64,000 bases of DNA, from the NCBI GenBank assembly GCA_030426085.1, contig JAUHYW010000045.1:1-64000 (forward strand), read 5' to 3'. Shown here in pieces: positions 1 through 9,378 of this stretch. The stretch comes from a bacterium. GTDB lineage: Bacteria > Myxococcota_A > Bradymonadia > UBA7976 > UBA1532. How positions within the stretch are numbered: the stretch's first letter is position 1; each line of letters opens with the position of its first letter. The translations under genes were made by a program, and so were the position numbers. Under the pieces are notes generated by a model. The model was not told the origin of the DNA. It searched no databases and saw only the letters and a program-made list of their open reading frames with translations.

Positions 1-637
1 GGCTGCGGCGAGCGGTCGCCGCGTGCCGCCGGGCCGCGCGCACCGCCTGCGCCCGCCCGTCGCCCGCCGAGCCGGCCGCCCGATCGGCCGCGGCCTCGGC
101 GGCGTCGGCCGCGCTCAGGGCCTCGGCCGCCAGCCCGTCGGCCGTCGACTGCATCGTCGCGATCAGCCCATCCCGCCAGGCCACCGCCGCCCGGCGGATG
201 TCGGCGTTGCGCCCCGCCGCCTCCCCCGCCGACTCGGCCGCCTCGATCGCCGACTTGCGCGCCGCCCGGATGGACGCCGCGTGCCGCTTCCACCGGGCGG
301 ACAGCGTATCGGCGTACTCCACCGCCACCTGAGCCCGGCGCAGGGCGTCGCGGGCGTTCACCGGCACATCGGGCTGCACCTTGCGCCGACGGATGCGGGT
401 CCGGCGGGGCGCGGTGGGGGCCCGGGGCGCGTCCTCTGCTCGCAGGGCCTTGATCTCGGCGTAGGCCGCGTTGATGACCTTGGCCCGGGCCTCGGCCGCC
501 TCGACCGCCGCCGGATCGCTCTGCGCGGCGCGATCGGGGTGGTGGGCCTGGAGGCGCGCGCGCCAGGCGGCCTTCACGTCGGCGTCGGATGCGCGGGGGT
601 CGACCCCCAGCACGCGGTAGGGGTCGCGGCGGGTCAT
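1..637 (-). CDS. J-domain (DnaJ-like) protein, 3' end cut by window
   Basis: The start codon at 635-637 reads MTRRDPYRVLGVDPRASDA, and the frame stays open to the left edge, giving at least 212 residues. The first ~60 residues are a J domain: the conserved YRVLGV opening, helix II and the HPD motif (AHHPDRAA) that stimulates Hsp70 ATPase. A basic linker follows (RRTRIRRRK), then a long Ala/Glu/Arg-rich helical stretch with no Gly/Phe region or zinc finger. It is therefore a class III J-protein, whose C-terminal part should decide where Hsp70 is recruited. It lies downstream of a Cys-rich lipoprotein and a regulator on the same strand. The J domain is clear; the partner and role are unknown. 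Confidence 0.85.
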   Translation of the reverse strand, partial: MTRRDPYRVLGVDPRASDADVKAAWRARLQAHHPDRAAQSDPAAVEAAEARAKVINAAYAEIKALRAEDAPRAPTAPRRTRIRRRKVQPDVPVNARDALRRAQVAVEYADTLSARWKRHAASIRAARKSAIEAAESAGEAAGRNADIRRAAVAWRDGLIATMQSTADGLAAEALSAADAAEAAADRAAGSAGDGRAQAVRAARRHAATARRS

Positions 638-707
638 GGATGGAGAAGATGACCGATCACCGCCCCCGGTCGCCAGCCGGCCGCCCGCGGCTCACCCCAC
701 CCGCCCC

Positions 708-1172
708 TCACGGATCGGGGCACGGCACCGGCCGCGGCTGATCGTAGCGCGGATCGCAGGCCCCGCAGGCGATGCGGTGGTTCATGCGGGTCGGATCGCA
801 GCGGTCGAGATCGCGGCAGTCGAACGGATCGTCCTCCCCCTCGACCTGCACCGCGTGGCACCGGGTGTCCCACGGCCCGTCGGGGCACTCGTCGAGCCCG
901 GGCAGCGTGCAGAAGCGCTCGCCGTCGCACGCGCAACAGGCGAAGGCGTGATCGACCGGGGTCTTGCACGCGTGCACCCCGCCGCACTCGACCGTCTCCG
1001 AGTCGACCGAGATGATGTCGCAGGTGGCGAAGTGCGACTCCCCGCCGATCTGGGCCGTGACCCACTCCCCCACCGCCCGATCGGGCCCACGGGGCGCCTG
1101 GGACGCCGGATCGGACCCGGCGCACCCCGCGAGCGCCCACGCCAGAACGAACCCACCGATCATGCACCGCAT
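708..1172 (-). CDS. Cys-rich lipoprotein, function unknown
   Basis: A 154-residue protein that begins with a lipoprotein signal peptide (hydrophobic stretch ending in ALAGC at about residues 13-17), so it is probably exported and lipid-anchored. The mature part has many Cys residues in pairs and clusters (CDIIS, CGGVHAC, CCACDGERFC, CGACDPRY), suggesting several disulfides or metal binding. It matches no family I know. Its start lies 2 nt after the stop of the upstream regulator gene, so the two are almost certainly co-transcribed. Length and topology are visible; function is not. Confidence 0.75.
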   Translation of the reverse strand: MRCMIGGFVLAWALAGCAGSDPASQAPRGPDRAVGEWVTAQIGGESHFATCDIISVDSETVECGGVHACKTPVDHAFACCACDGERFCTLPGLDECPDGPWDTRCHAVQVEGEDDPFDCRDLDRCDPTRMNHRIACGACDPRYDQPRPVPCPDP

Positions 1173-1174
1173 CT

Positions 1175-2158
1175 CTACTCTCCCTCGTCGACGCGGACCG
1201 CCTGCCCGCAGTAGAAGACCACCCGGCGCACCCCGCCGGGCAATGACTCGAAGCCATCGTTGAAGGCGTCCACCTCGGCCCGCAGCGCCGACGCCTCGGC
1301 CCGGACCCGGCGGAAGAGATCCAGCACATCCGCCGAGCGGGGGTGGTCCGGCCAGATCTCGAAGGCGTAGGTGCTGCCGCCGGTGACGTCGGCCAGCTCG
1401 GGCGGCTGATCGCTCAGCCGCCCGCAGATCGCGTTCACCGCCGCCTGGAAGTGATCGAAGACCGCCGCCTCCCAGCCCCCTTCGCTGCCGAGGGGCACCA
1501 GATAGCGCCGGCAGTGATAGCGCGACCCCTCCGGCCCCTCGTCCACCTCGACCTCCCCCCGCTCGACCAGCCGCTCGAGCGCCGGACGGATCCGATCGGG
1601 ATCGATGCCCATGTGCCCCGCCAGCCCGTCGATCCCCACCGGCGACAGGTGGAAGACCACCACCCGCAGCAGCGTATCGAGCGCCTCGTGATCATCCAGG
1701 GCGGCGGCGATCTGATCGGGGGGCAGCGCCCCGTAGATCTGGCGATCACCGCGACCCGAGACGAACACCAGCCCGGTGTCGACCAGATCCTGGAGGATGC
1801 TGCGCATCATCGCGTCGTCGGCCCGGGCGAAGCGGGGCCGGCTCAGCAGGCGCGCCCGGAGCACCGGCCCCTCGTCGCGGATGTGGGCGTAGACCTCCTG
1901 CCACAAGATGCGTCGATGGGCGTTGGCCTGCTCCGACAGCCGGCGGACCTTGCTGTGATAGGTGCGGATGGCGATGCCGAACATGTCGGCGATGACCTTG
2001 GGGCTCAAACCCTGCCGGCGCAGCTCGGCCGACAGATCGAGGAAGACCTGATCGACCACCGAGGTCAGCGGGGCCCGGGTCCCCGAGACGGTGGCGAGGT
2101 GGGCGATCAGCACCATCGTCTGGCGCACGATCGCGTCGATGAGCACGGTGATGTCCAC
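1175..2158 (-). CDS. HTH/winged-helix-type putative transcriptional regulator
   Basis: I place the start at the GTG at 2156-2158 (327 residues, VDITVLIDAIVRQT) because a GGGAGG ribosome site sits 9 nt upstream; an ATG at 2209 would add 17 Arg-rich residues without such a site. Residues ~40-70 contain a helix-turn-helix-like segment (GLSPKVIADMFGIAIRTYHS) followed by a basic helix. Further on are segments that look like winged-helix modules (LLRVVVFHLSPVGIDGLAGH and PALERLVERGEVEVDEG). I infer a DNA-binding regulator. It heads the leftward set with the Cys-rich lipoprotein and is divergent from the multiheme cytochrome, with a palindrome between them that it could bind. Confidence 0.7.
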   Translation of the reverse strand: MDITVLIDAIVRQTMVLIAHLATVSGTRAPLTSVVDQVFLDLSAELRRQGLSPKVIADMFGIAIRTYHSKVRRLSEQANAHRRILWQEVYAHIRDEGPVLRARLLSRPRFARADDAMMRSILQDLVDTGLVFVSGRGDRQIYGALPPDQIAAALDDHEALDTLLRVVVFHLSPVGIDGLAGHMGIDPDRIRPALERLVERGEVEVDEGPEGSRYHCRRYLVPLGSEGGWEAAVFDHFQAAVNAICGRLSDQPPELADVTGGSTYAFEIWPDHPRSADVLDLFRRVRAEASALRAEVDAFNDGFESLPGGVRRVVFYCGQAVRVDEGE

Positions 2159-2257
2159 AGCGGCGCGCCTCCCGGTGCAGCGACGTGCGCTGCGGTCGAT
2201 GCATGTCATCGTGCCCCGGAGCGGGTCACGGGAAAACGGTCATCTCGGACAGCCCGC

Positions 2258-2279
2258 CGAGTGCACGAATCTGCACTCG
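2258..2279. promoter_or_regulatory. 8-bp-arm inverted repeat in divergent promoter region
   Basis: Perfect arms CGAGTGCA and TGCACTCG are separated by 6 bp. They lie in the 221-bp gap between the leftward regulator and the rightward multiheme lipoprotein. The position and symmetry suit an operator; the adjacent HTH protein is the obvious candidate ligand (inference). Confidence 0.45.
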
Positions 2280-2379
2280 CCCTGCCGCAGCGGCCCACGG
2301 CGCCCGATCTGCCGACCTTTTCACTGTGCGCGACCCACCCCGACTCCCATCGTGAATGTCATCACCGGAGGAGGCCACC

Positions 2380-5300
2380 ATGGGAGCGCGCATCACGAGA
2401 GGGTGCCTGGGCGTCGTCGGGCTGTGCCTGCTCGTCGCGACGGGCTGCAGCGACGAGCCGAAGCGATTCGCCGACGCCGGCGCCGACGTCGGGGGGACCG
2501 ATTCGGGCGTCGGTCCCCCCGACGACGGGCCCGAGCCCACCCCCGACACCGGCCCGATCGAGCCCGACCGGGGCCCGCCGCCCGACGCCGCGCCCGACGC
2601 CGCCCCGACCTGCGACGGCTGCGCCGACGGCGAGGCGTGCGTCGAAGGCCGCTGCCTGCCCTGCGAGCGATGGCACCGCGACGTCTGCTGTGACTACGCC
2701 GACCCCGGCGTCTGCCCCCCGATCGGCGAGCCGTCGAGCTGCATGGCCTGCCACAACGGCGACCGCGGCGGCGAGACCTACGCCGGGCCCGGCATCCAGA
2801 ACCCCCACCCCTTCCCCGGCGCGTCCCACATCCCGTGTGTCACCTGCCACGGCGGCGACCCCCGGGGCGCCGGCAAGAGCGGCAGCCACGTCGGCGCCCC
2901 CCCGGCCATCGGCGACCGCCTCTTCCAGCAGAACGACGAGCGGGCGTTCTTCCTGCGGCGGACCCTCGTCGGCATCGAGCGCCTGATCCCCGAGACCTAC
3001 ACCGACCGCAACAGCGGCGAGTGGAGCACCCTCGACTACCTGCAATTCGTCAACCCCGGCGACCTGCGGGTCGTCGCCGCGGAGCGGGGCTGCGGCGCCA
3101 TCGGGTGCCACGCCGACGAGCACGCCCAGTGGGTGCCCCGCTCGATCATCGCCACCTCGACCGGCCTCTTCTCGTCGACCCGGTTCTCGGTCGGCGTCGA
3201 CAACCGCATCCCCGATCACCGGGGCCTCGACGAAGACACCCTCGCCGACAGCGCGCCCAAGCCGGTCACCGACCCCGGCTACAACCCCGACAACCGCCGC
3301 ACCGGACAGATCGGCCGCCTCGTCGAGCAGCCGGAGCACGCCCAGTTCGGGGGCCGGCTCGTCGACAACGGCAGCTACGTCGCCGCCACCCTCGCCGAGC
3401 ACGTCGTCGACGCCGACATCGACCCCCGGCGCCCCAACCGGGTCAGCCCCGGCAGCCCGCTCGAGGTCCTCATCGACGAGCAGGTCAACATCACCTGCGG
3501 CAACTGCCACCTCTACAGCGCCGGCGACAACAACCGCTACGGCGACTTCCGCTCCTCGGGCTGCTCGGCGTGCCACATGGCCTACGCCCCCTCCGGGCGC
3601 CACATCGGGCTCGACCCCAACATCCCCCGGGACGAGCCGCAGAACCCCGACGCCATCGCCCCCGGCGAGCGGGCCCACATCGCCGACCACATCATCCGCA
3701 ACGTCTACCGCGAGCTGCCCGGCGACCGGATCGGGCTCGGCATCGGAGACCACGCCTGCGCCGGCTGCCACCAGGGCAGCAACCGCACCGTGATGCAGTT
3801 CTGGGGCATCCGCCTCGACCAGAACCGGGACCTGACCGACGGCTTCCAGTACCCCGCCGCGCCCGACGCCTTCACCGACACCGCCGACGACCCCCGGCTG
3901 TTCGACCGGGACCCGAACATCGCCAACGCGACCTTCAACGGGCGCACCGCCGACCAGTACATCGCCTTCGAGGACTACGACGCCGACGGCCGGGACGACA
4001 CCCCGCCCGACATCCACCACGAGCGGGGGCTGGGCTGCATCGACTGCCACGGCAGCCGCGACCTGCACGGGGGCACCGCCGGCGACGTCGGATCGGGCGA
4101 GATCGTGAGCCGGCAGGACCAGGCCACGGCCATCCAGTGCGAGTCGTGCCACGGCAGCCCCCGGGCCTACGCCGCGACCGCGCCCTGCACCACCTACGAC
4201 GGCGACGCCGCCGAGTGCCTGACCGACGCCGCCGGCAACCCGCTGCGCCACGTCACCCGCAACGCCGCCGGCGAGACCTGGCTGCGCTCGCGGCTCGACG
4301 GCCGGCGGCACTACGTCATGCAGACCCGGGACGTCACCCGCCCCACCGGCGCCGTGCACCCCATCACCCGGCAGGCCATCTACGACGCCGAGGCCTCGTA
4401 CGCCATGGGCATCGCCGACGGCGACCCGAGCACCGGCACCGGCCCGGTGCAGGCCGACCTGAACAACCGCGGCTTCGACCACACCGCCGAGCTGGCCTGC
4501 GCCACCTGCCACGCCGCGTGGACCAACAACTGCATCGGCTGCCACCTCGCCACCCGCTACGAAGGCGACCCGGCGCAGTACCTCTTCAGCAACCTCACCG
4601 GCGAGCGCATCCTGCTCGCCGAGCAGGCCGCCGACTTCGTCTACCAGAGCCCGGTCATGAGCACCCTCGGGATCGACGGCCGGGGGCGCATCGCCCGCCT
4701 CTCCCCGGCGGAGAAGGTCTTCTGGCACTACGTCGACCAGAACGGCGACACCTCGGACATCTTCGCGTTCGGCGACCGCCGGGGCGAAGGCAACAACCCC
4801 GCCCGGGGCGGGCGCAACGACTTCCCCGCGCTCAGCGCCAACCCGATGATGCCCCACAGCATCCGGGGGCGGGTCGACGCGAACAACGAAGGCCCGCTGT
4901 ACTGCGTCGGGTGCCACATCACCGACGCCATGCTGGCCGACGCCGACACCCTCGCGCAGTACGACGCCTTCGTGGCGGCCTACGAGGCGGCCGACTTCGC
5001 CGCCATCGACTTCGACGTGCTCGCCACCCACATCGGCCAGAACCCGGGCAACCAGCTCGGATCACCGTTCTACGTGCGCATGATGGCCGGCCTGGGCACC
5101 GGGCTCTTCCTCTTCGACGCCGACGGCTGCCCGATCAACCCGCTCGACGCCCGCGCCGACCGCGCCGGCTGCGCCGAGGCCCCGGCGGACGTCTTCGCCG
5201 ACCGGGTCGACGCCGTCGCCTTCGACCTCGACCGGGTCGTGCAGCCCTTCGGCGCGGTCGACAGCAGCGGGGCCCACCCGGTCGACCCGAACCTGCCCGG

Positions 5301-5463
5301 CGGCAGCGGACGGGCCCCCGCCCGCCCCGTCGCCGGGCCGCTCGACGTCGGCCGGCTCGAGCTGCTCGTGGGCGCCGACGACATCCGGCAGGCGCTGGTG
5401 CTCGACGGCTGGCTCGACGCCGACGGGCAGGCGGCGGGCAGCGCGATCGACCTCACACAGTAG
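2380..5463 (+). CDS. undecaheme c-type cytochrome lipoprotein
   Basis: A 1027-residue protein starting at the ATG after GGAGGAGG; an in-frame ATG at 2356 lies before that site and is unlikely. The N-terminus is a lipoprotein signal (LCLLVATGC), followed by an Asp/Pro-rich linker. I count ten CxxCH heme-c motifs, with first Cys near residues 121, 153, 373, 395, 460, 553, 587, 707, 718 and 842, plus one CX4CH at 238-244. That allows up to 11 covalently bound hemes. It should be a surface or periplasmic electron-transfer protein. The wide, irregular heme spacing and large heme-free segments resemble no named family I can assign. It is monocistronic or read through into the kinase gene 101 nt downstream. 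Confidence 0.85.
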   Translation: MGARITRGCLGVVGLCLLVATGCSDEPKRFADAGADVGGTDSGVGPPDDGPEPTPDTGPIEPDRGPPPDAAPDAAPTCDGCADGEACVEGRCLPCERWHRDVCCDYADPGVCPPIGEPSSCMACHNGDRGGETYAGPGIQNPHPFPGASHIPCVTCHGGDPRGAGKSGSHVGAPPAIGDRLFQQNDERAFFLRRTLVGIERLIPETYTDRNSGEWSTLDYLQFVNPGDLRVVAAERGCGAIGCHADEHAQWVPRSIIATSTGLFSSTRFSVGVDNRIPDHRGLDEDTLADSAPKPVTDPGYNPDNRRTGQIGRLVEQPEHAQFGGRLVDNGSYVAATLAEHVVDADIDPRRPNRVSPGSPLEVLIDEQVNITCGNCHLYSAGDNNRYGDFRSSGCSACHMAYAPSGRHIGLDPNIPRDEPQNPDAIAPGERAHIADHIIRNVYRELPGDRIGLGIGDHACAGCHQGSNRTVMQFWGIRLDQNRDLTDGFQYPAAPDAFTDTADDPRLFDRDPNIANATFNGRTADQYIAFEDYDADGRDDTPPDIHHERGLGCIDCHGSRDLHGGTAGDVGSGEIVSRQDQATAIQCESCHGSPRAYAATAPCTTYDGDAAECLTDAAGNPLRHVTRNAAGETWLRSRLDGRRHYVMQTRDVTRPTGAVHPITRQAIYDAEASYAMGIADGDPSTGTGPVQADLNNRGFDHTAELACATCHAAWTNNCIGCHLATRYEGDPAQYLFSNLTGERILLAEQAADFVYQSPVMSTLGIDGRGRIARLSPAEKVFWHYVDQNGDTSDIFAFGDRRGEGNNPARGGRNDFPALSANPMMPHSIRGRVDANNEGPLYCVGCHITDAMLADADTLAQYDAFVAAYEAADFAAIDFDVLATHIGQNPGNQLGSPFYVRMMAGLGTGLFLFDADGCPINPLDARADRAGCAEAPADVFADRVDAVAFDLDRVVQPFGAVDSSGAHPVDPNLPGGSGRAPARPVAGPLDVGRLELLVGADDIRQALVLDGWLDADGQAAGSAIDLTQ

Positions 5464-5564
5464 ACCGCATGAGGGCCTCCCCACCCGTGAAACGCCCGCG
5501 TCATGGTCTGGCGGTCGCCCCTGGGGCTATCGTCCCTCGACGTCGCGTACCCAGGAGGCCGCCC

Positions 5565-6956
5565 ATGCACCCCGGACCCGCCCGCCGCGAAGCGCCGACC
5601 CGCCCCGCCCCGCCGGCCCCGCCGCCCGAGCGCGCCCACCGCGGCCTGCCGACCCTCGCCGGCCAGCGCATCGCCGAGCGCTACCACCTCGACGCCCTCA
5701 TCGGATCGGGCGGCTTCGGCGCCGTCTACCGGGCGCAGCACCTCGAGCTCGGCACCCGGGTCGCGGTGAAGGTCGTCACCGACGCCCGCCCCGACATGCT
5801 GCTGCGATTCCGCCGCGAAGCGCAGGCCCAGGACCGCCTCCAGAGCCGATACATCGTGCGCCTCAAGGACTACGGCTGCACCGACGACGGGCTGCACTTC
5901 ATGGTGCAGAGCTTCGTGGCCGGGCGCACCCTCAAAGACGTCGTCGCCGACGACGGCCCGCTCGAGCCGCTGCGCGCCGCCCGGCTCACCCGGCAGATCG
6001 CGCTCGCGCTCGCCGAAGCCCACGACCTCGGCGTGCTGCACCGCGACATCAAGCCGGGCAACGTCATGCTCACCGACTACCGGGGCGAAGAAGAGGTGCG
6101 GCTGCTCGACTTCGGCCTCGCCCGCATCCGGGACAGCGATCGGGAGGCGCTGACCCTCACCGGCCAGGTCTTCGGCACCGTCGCCTACATCGCGCCCGAG
6201 CGCCTGCGCGGCGAAGAGGCCGGCCCCGCCGCCGACATCTACTCCGCCGGGGTGCTGCTCTACGTGCTGCTCGCGGGGCGCGCGCCGTACGAGGGCGACC
6301 TGCGCACCGTCGCCACCCAGCACCTCAGCGGCCCGCTGCCCCCGATGCCGCCCGGCGTGCCGCCCGCGCTGGGCATGGTCGTGCACCGGGCCATGGCCAA
6401 GAAGCCCGAAGACCGCTACCCCGGCGCCGACGCCATGGCCCGGGCGCTGCGGGCGGTCATCGCGGCCCACGGCGAGATCTCGGGCCCGCTCGACGAGCCC
6501 GACGTGCAGGGCGAGACGCTGCTCTTCGACCGCTCGGACGACATCAGCGAGGCCGTGCTCACCTCGGCCCGCTCCACCGCCGAGACCCTCAGCCCCGGGC
6601 GCACGCCGCGCCCCCGCGACACCACCGACCGGGCCGGCCCCGTGCCGCCCGAGCCGCCGACGCCGCCCGACGACCCCGACGCCACCTGGGTCGAGTCGGA
6701 CGTGCCGTATGGCATGCGGCTGGATGGCTACGCCCCGTTCGGCGCCCCCCAGACCGATCGGATCACGGTCGAGGCCCCGTGGGCCCTCGTCGAGACCCCG
6801 CCCCCCGGGCCCTCCTGGCGCCGCGCCATCGGCTGGACCCTCGCCGGGCTGGCCGCCCTGGCGCTGATCGCCGCCGGGTGGTGGGCGCTGTCGGGAGACG
6901 ACGAGGCCCCGAGCGAGCCGCCGGGCAAGATCGAGATCGGCACCGCGCCCCGGTGA
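5565..6956 (+). CDS. Hanks-type Ser/Thr protein kinase with C-terminal membrane anchor
   Basis: The start at 5565 follows an AGGAGG site and gives 463 residues; the same frame is open far upstream but that is a shadow of the cytochrome gene. After a Pro/Arg-rich leader, the kinase domain spans residues ~38-305. It has the glycine loop GSGGFGAVY, the VAVK lysine, the catalytic loop HRDIKPGN, DFG, and an intact APE (YIAPERL). A Pro/Asp-rich linker leads to one transmembrane helix at ~420-442 and a short polar tail. All catalytic residues are present, so it should phosphorylate proteins on Ser/Thr from the cytoplasmic side of the membrane. It has no PASTA or other recognisable sensor domain. Confidence 0.93.
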   Translation: MHPGPARREAPTRPAPPAPPPERAHRGLPTLAGQRIAERYHLDALIGSGGFGAVYRAQHLELGTRVAVKVVTDARPDMLLRFRREAQAQDRLQSRYIVRLKDYGCTDDGLHFMVQSFVAGRTLKDVVADDGPLEPLRAARLTRQIALALAEAHDLGVLHRDIKPGNVMLTDYRGEEEVRLLDFGLARIRDSDREALTLTGQVFGTVAYIAPERLRGEEAGPAADIYSAGVLLYVLLAGRAPYEGDLRTVATQHLSGPLPPMPPGVPPALGMVVHRAMAKKPEDRYPGADAMARALRAVIAAHGEISGPLDEPDVQGETLLFDRSDDISEAVLTSARSTAETLSPGRTPRPRDTTDRAGPVPPEPPTPPDDPDATWVESDVPYGMRLDGYAPFGAPQTDRITVEAPWALVETPPPGPSWRRAIGWTLAGLAALALIAAGWWALSGDDEAPSEPPGKIEIGTAPR

Positions 6957-6972
6957 CGACGCGCGCCGCCCG

Positions 6973-8334
6973 TCAGTCATCGGGGGTGGCGCAGTCGCCG
7001 CCCGTATCGACGATCCACAGCCCGGCCGTGTGATGCACGTAGCGCAAGGGCCGACGGGCCGACGGGCTGCCGGCGAGGGCCGCGACGACCCGATCCCCCA
7101 CCCGCATCAAGTCGACCACCGCCGTCATCACGTCGCGCGAGGTCTGCCGGGACCAGACGACCCCGCCCTGCCGATCGACCCGCGCCAGCCACCCCCGGCA
7201 CCAGCCGTGATCCGACGCGCAGACCGCGCCGCCGACGATCCAGTCGCCGCCCGGCAGCTCGACCGCGTCGAGCAGCGCGCCCCGCGAGGCGCCCTCGGGC
7301 AGCGGAACCGGGATGTGAACGGCCGAGGGCAGCCGGGTCTCGGGGTCGATCCGCACGAGGAATGGCTTCCCGGTGCTGTAATTGTAAGCGCCGGACTGGG
7401 TGGTCATGAGCAGCCAGGGGATGAGATCGCGCGCGAGCACCCCCCCGGTCGGAGCGAACGCCTCCTGGGGCTGGAAGCGCTCCCGATCGAACTCGAAGAC
7501 CACGCGCCCGCGCCCCGCCAGCCGGGTGAGCCGGGTGGCGAAGAAGCCGAGCCGCTCGACGCTCGACACGCCCCCCGAGTCGACCGACTCGGTCACGACA
7601 CCGGCGAGGACGAACGAGCTCTCGAGCGTCGGCGTCCACAGGCCGGCCGCGGCATGCCCCTCGACCACGCGGCGGTCGTCCGGGCCATCCCGGCCCCGCC
7701 CCAGCTCGCCGTAGTCCGAGTACTCGAACTTCCAGATATCGTATTCGAAGTCCTTGTACTCCCGCCGGGCCTCGGGCGTCGGCTTGAGCCAGATCGCGCT
7801 CGGATAGCGGCTGCGGCTGTCGCCCCCTACGCCGTGCTCGACCCCCGCGATCAGGAAGCCATCACCCACGGCGACGGCCCCCTGGACGCTGAAGCGGTTG
7901 TTGGAAGCCTCCCGGCGCTCGAACAGCAGGGACCGACGCGCGCCGTCGAACGCCTCGACCCGCAGCGTCTCGTCGTCGTCGATGATGAGCACCATCCCAT
8001 AGGGCAGATCGCCGCCCACCGCGTCCATGATCGGCCGTTCGATGACCTCGACCCGCAGCGCCCGGGGGTCGTCGACGTCGAACCGCACGATGGCCCCCGC
8101 CGCCGCGGGCGCCTCGCTCGGCGGGTTGGCCAGCCACCAGCGCCCGACCAGCGCCAGCTCGTCCGTCGGCAGCCGGACCAGCCGCCGGGCGTGCATGCCG
8201 CCCGGCACCTCGATCGGCGAGCAGCGCCGCTCACCCGCCGGGATGGGCGGGCGCTCGGACGGCGGCGGCGGGGCCGGCGGCGCGCACCCCACCAGCGCAC
8301 CGAGACACAGCGCGCTGAGCGACCAACGGATCAT
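6973..8334 (-). CDS. lipoprotein, function unknown
   Basis: The ATG at 8332-8334 begins MIRWSLSALCLGALVGC, a clear lipoprotein signal, and gives 453 residues; an upstream in-frame ATG would put a basic 38-residue extension before it. A short Pro-rich linker follows. The rest alternates hydrophobic strands with phrases such as LVRLPTDELALVGRWWL and IVGGAVCASDHGWCRG, which resembles a beta-propeller-like repeat pattern. No motif identifies an activity. It converges with the upstream kinase gene and is divergent from the helical-protein gene. Confidence 0.75.
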   Translation of the reverse strand: MIRWSLSALCLGALVGCAPPAPPPPSERPPIPAGERRCSPIEVPGGMHARRLVRLPTDELALVGRWWLANPPSEAPAAAGAIVRFDVDDPRALRVEVIERPIMDAVGGDLPYGMVLIIDDDETLRVEAFDGARRSLLFERREASNNRFSVQGAVAVGDGFLIAGVEHGVGGDSRSRYPSAIWLKPTPEARREYKDFEYDIWKFEYSDYGELGRGRDGPDDRRVVEGHAAAGLWTPTLESSFVLAGVVTESVDSGGVSSVERLGFFATRLTRLAGRGRVVFEFDRERFQPQEAFAPTGGVLARDLIPWLLMTTQSGAYNYSTGKPFLVRIDPETRLPSAVHIPVPLPEGASRGALLDAVELPGGDWIVGGAVCASDHGWCRGWLARVDRQGGVVWSRQTSRDVMTAVVDLMRVGDRVVAALAGSPSARRPLRYVHHTAGLWIVDTGGDCATPDD

Positions 8335-8441
8335 GGCCCGAGGATGCCAGCGCCCGGCGGACCGGCGCCAGAGCATGACATCGTCGGGGCTCGCCCGCGC
8401 CATCGACGCGCTCCGCCGCCAGAAAAGCGCCAAAAAAGCGA

Positions 8442-8470
8442 TTGACACCGGCGAAAGCCCGGGGCACCTT
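8442..8470 (+). promoter_or_regulatory. candidate sigma70-type promoter
   Basis: A perfect -35 hexamer TTGACA at 8442-8447 is followed, after 17 bp, by a weak -10 (CACCTT, 8465-8470). It lies about 53 nt upstream of the start at 8523. The -10 is poor, so this rests mainly on the -35 box. Confidence 0.3.
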
Positions 8471-8522
8471 GGTCACAGTTACGGGTATCACCCCAGAACA
8501 CAACCCTGACCAGGAGCCCGAC

Positions 8523-9338
8523 ATGAGCCTCGGAGAAGAAGACGGCCGCCGCCTGCTCGAGAGCCACGCCGACGTCCGCGCCGCGCACGATCCGGCGTCG
8601 ATCACCGAGATCGCCCCCCTCAAGGAGGCCATCGCCTACACCCGCTCTCGGCTCATCGAGACGCGGGGCCGGCTGGTGGACGCCATCCGGGAGAACGCCC
8701 GCGAGCTGGGCGAGACCGCCGTCGCCCGCAGCGAGGTGCAGGAGGCGGCCACCTTCGCCCGTAACACATGGCGTCACGTTCGGGGGCGGATCGAGCAGCA
8801 CCTGCTCAACCCCCCGCCCGCCGTCGAGGTCGACGCCGACGAGATGACCATCCGGGAGAAGCTGCTCGGTCGCATCGCGCCGCTGCGACCCAGCGATCTC
8901 AATCGCATGAGCCCCGATCGCATGACCGAGCACGCCCAGGCGCTGCGGGCCGCGCTCGACGAGCCGGTGGTGCGGGCCGCGCTCGACGGGCTCGACGTCG
9001 ACGGCCTCGCCGACAGCCTCGACGCCGCGATCGCCCGCCTGCACGCCAGCGCCGGTGAGGTCGCCCGCGAGATCGACGAAGACCGCGAGGCCACCCGCAC
9101 GCTGCAAGAGGCCCGCGAGGCGCTCGATCTGGCCAGCACGCAGCACGCGATGATGGTCGAGGTCGCCCTGCGCGACGCCGGGCGCATGGATCGCATCGGC
9201 CGCTTCATCCGGGTCCGCGACGCCGCCTACCGCGCCCGCCGCCGCGCGGGCCGCACCGTCACCGAAGAGCCCGACATGCCGGGCGCGGTCGACGGCACCG
9301 GCATCGAGCCGGAGCGGCTGCGGCCCATCCCCACCTGA
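8523..9338 (+). CDS. alpha-helical protein, function unknown
   Basis: The ATG at 8523 follows a CAGGAG ribosome site; the longer frame from 8442 would start inside the putative promoter. The protein is 271 residues, charged and almost wholly helical, rich in Ala, Arg, Glu and Asp. It has heptad-like runs (EVAREIDEDREATRTLQEAR), no signal peptide, no membrane segment and no cysteines that I notice, so it is probably cytoplasmic and perhaps coiled-coil. I do not recognise a family. The phased palindromic repeat arrays begin about 40 nt after its stop codon. Confidence 0.65.
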   Translation: MSLGEEDGRRLLESHADVRAAHDPASITEIAPLKEAIAYTRSRLIETRGRLVDAIRENARELGETAVARSEVQEAATFARNTWRHVRGRIEQHLLNPPPAVEVDADEMTIREKLLGRIAPLRPSDLNRMSPDRMTEHAQALRAALDEPVVRAALDGLDVDGLADSLDAAIARLHASAGEVAREIDEDREATRTLQEAREALDLASTQHAMMVEVALRDAGRMDRIGRFIRVRDAAYRARRRAGRTVTEEPDMPGAVDGTGIEPERLRPIPT

Positions 9339-9378
9339 CCCACCGATCCGGCCCGCGGCCCGCCGCCGGGCCGCTCAC

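Noticed and set aside
2362-5031. 889-codon leftward open frame opposite the multiheme cytochrome
   Set aside because: It is a shadow produced by high GC; its sequence is Val/Gly/Ala-rich without domains, while the + strand has a signal peptide and eleven heme motifs.
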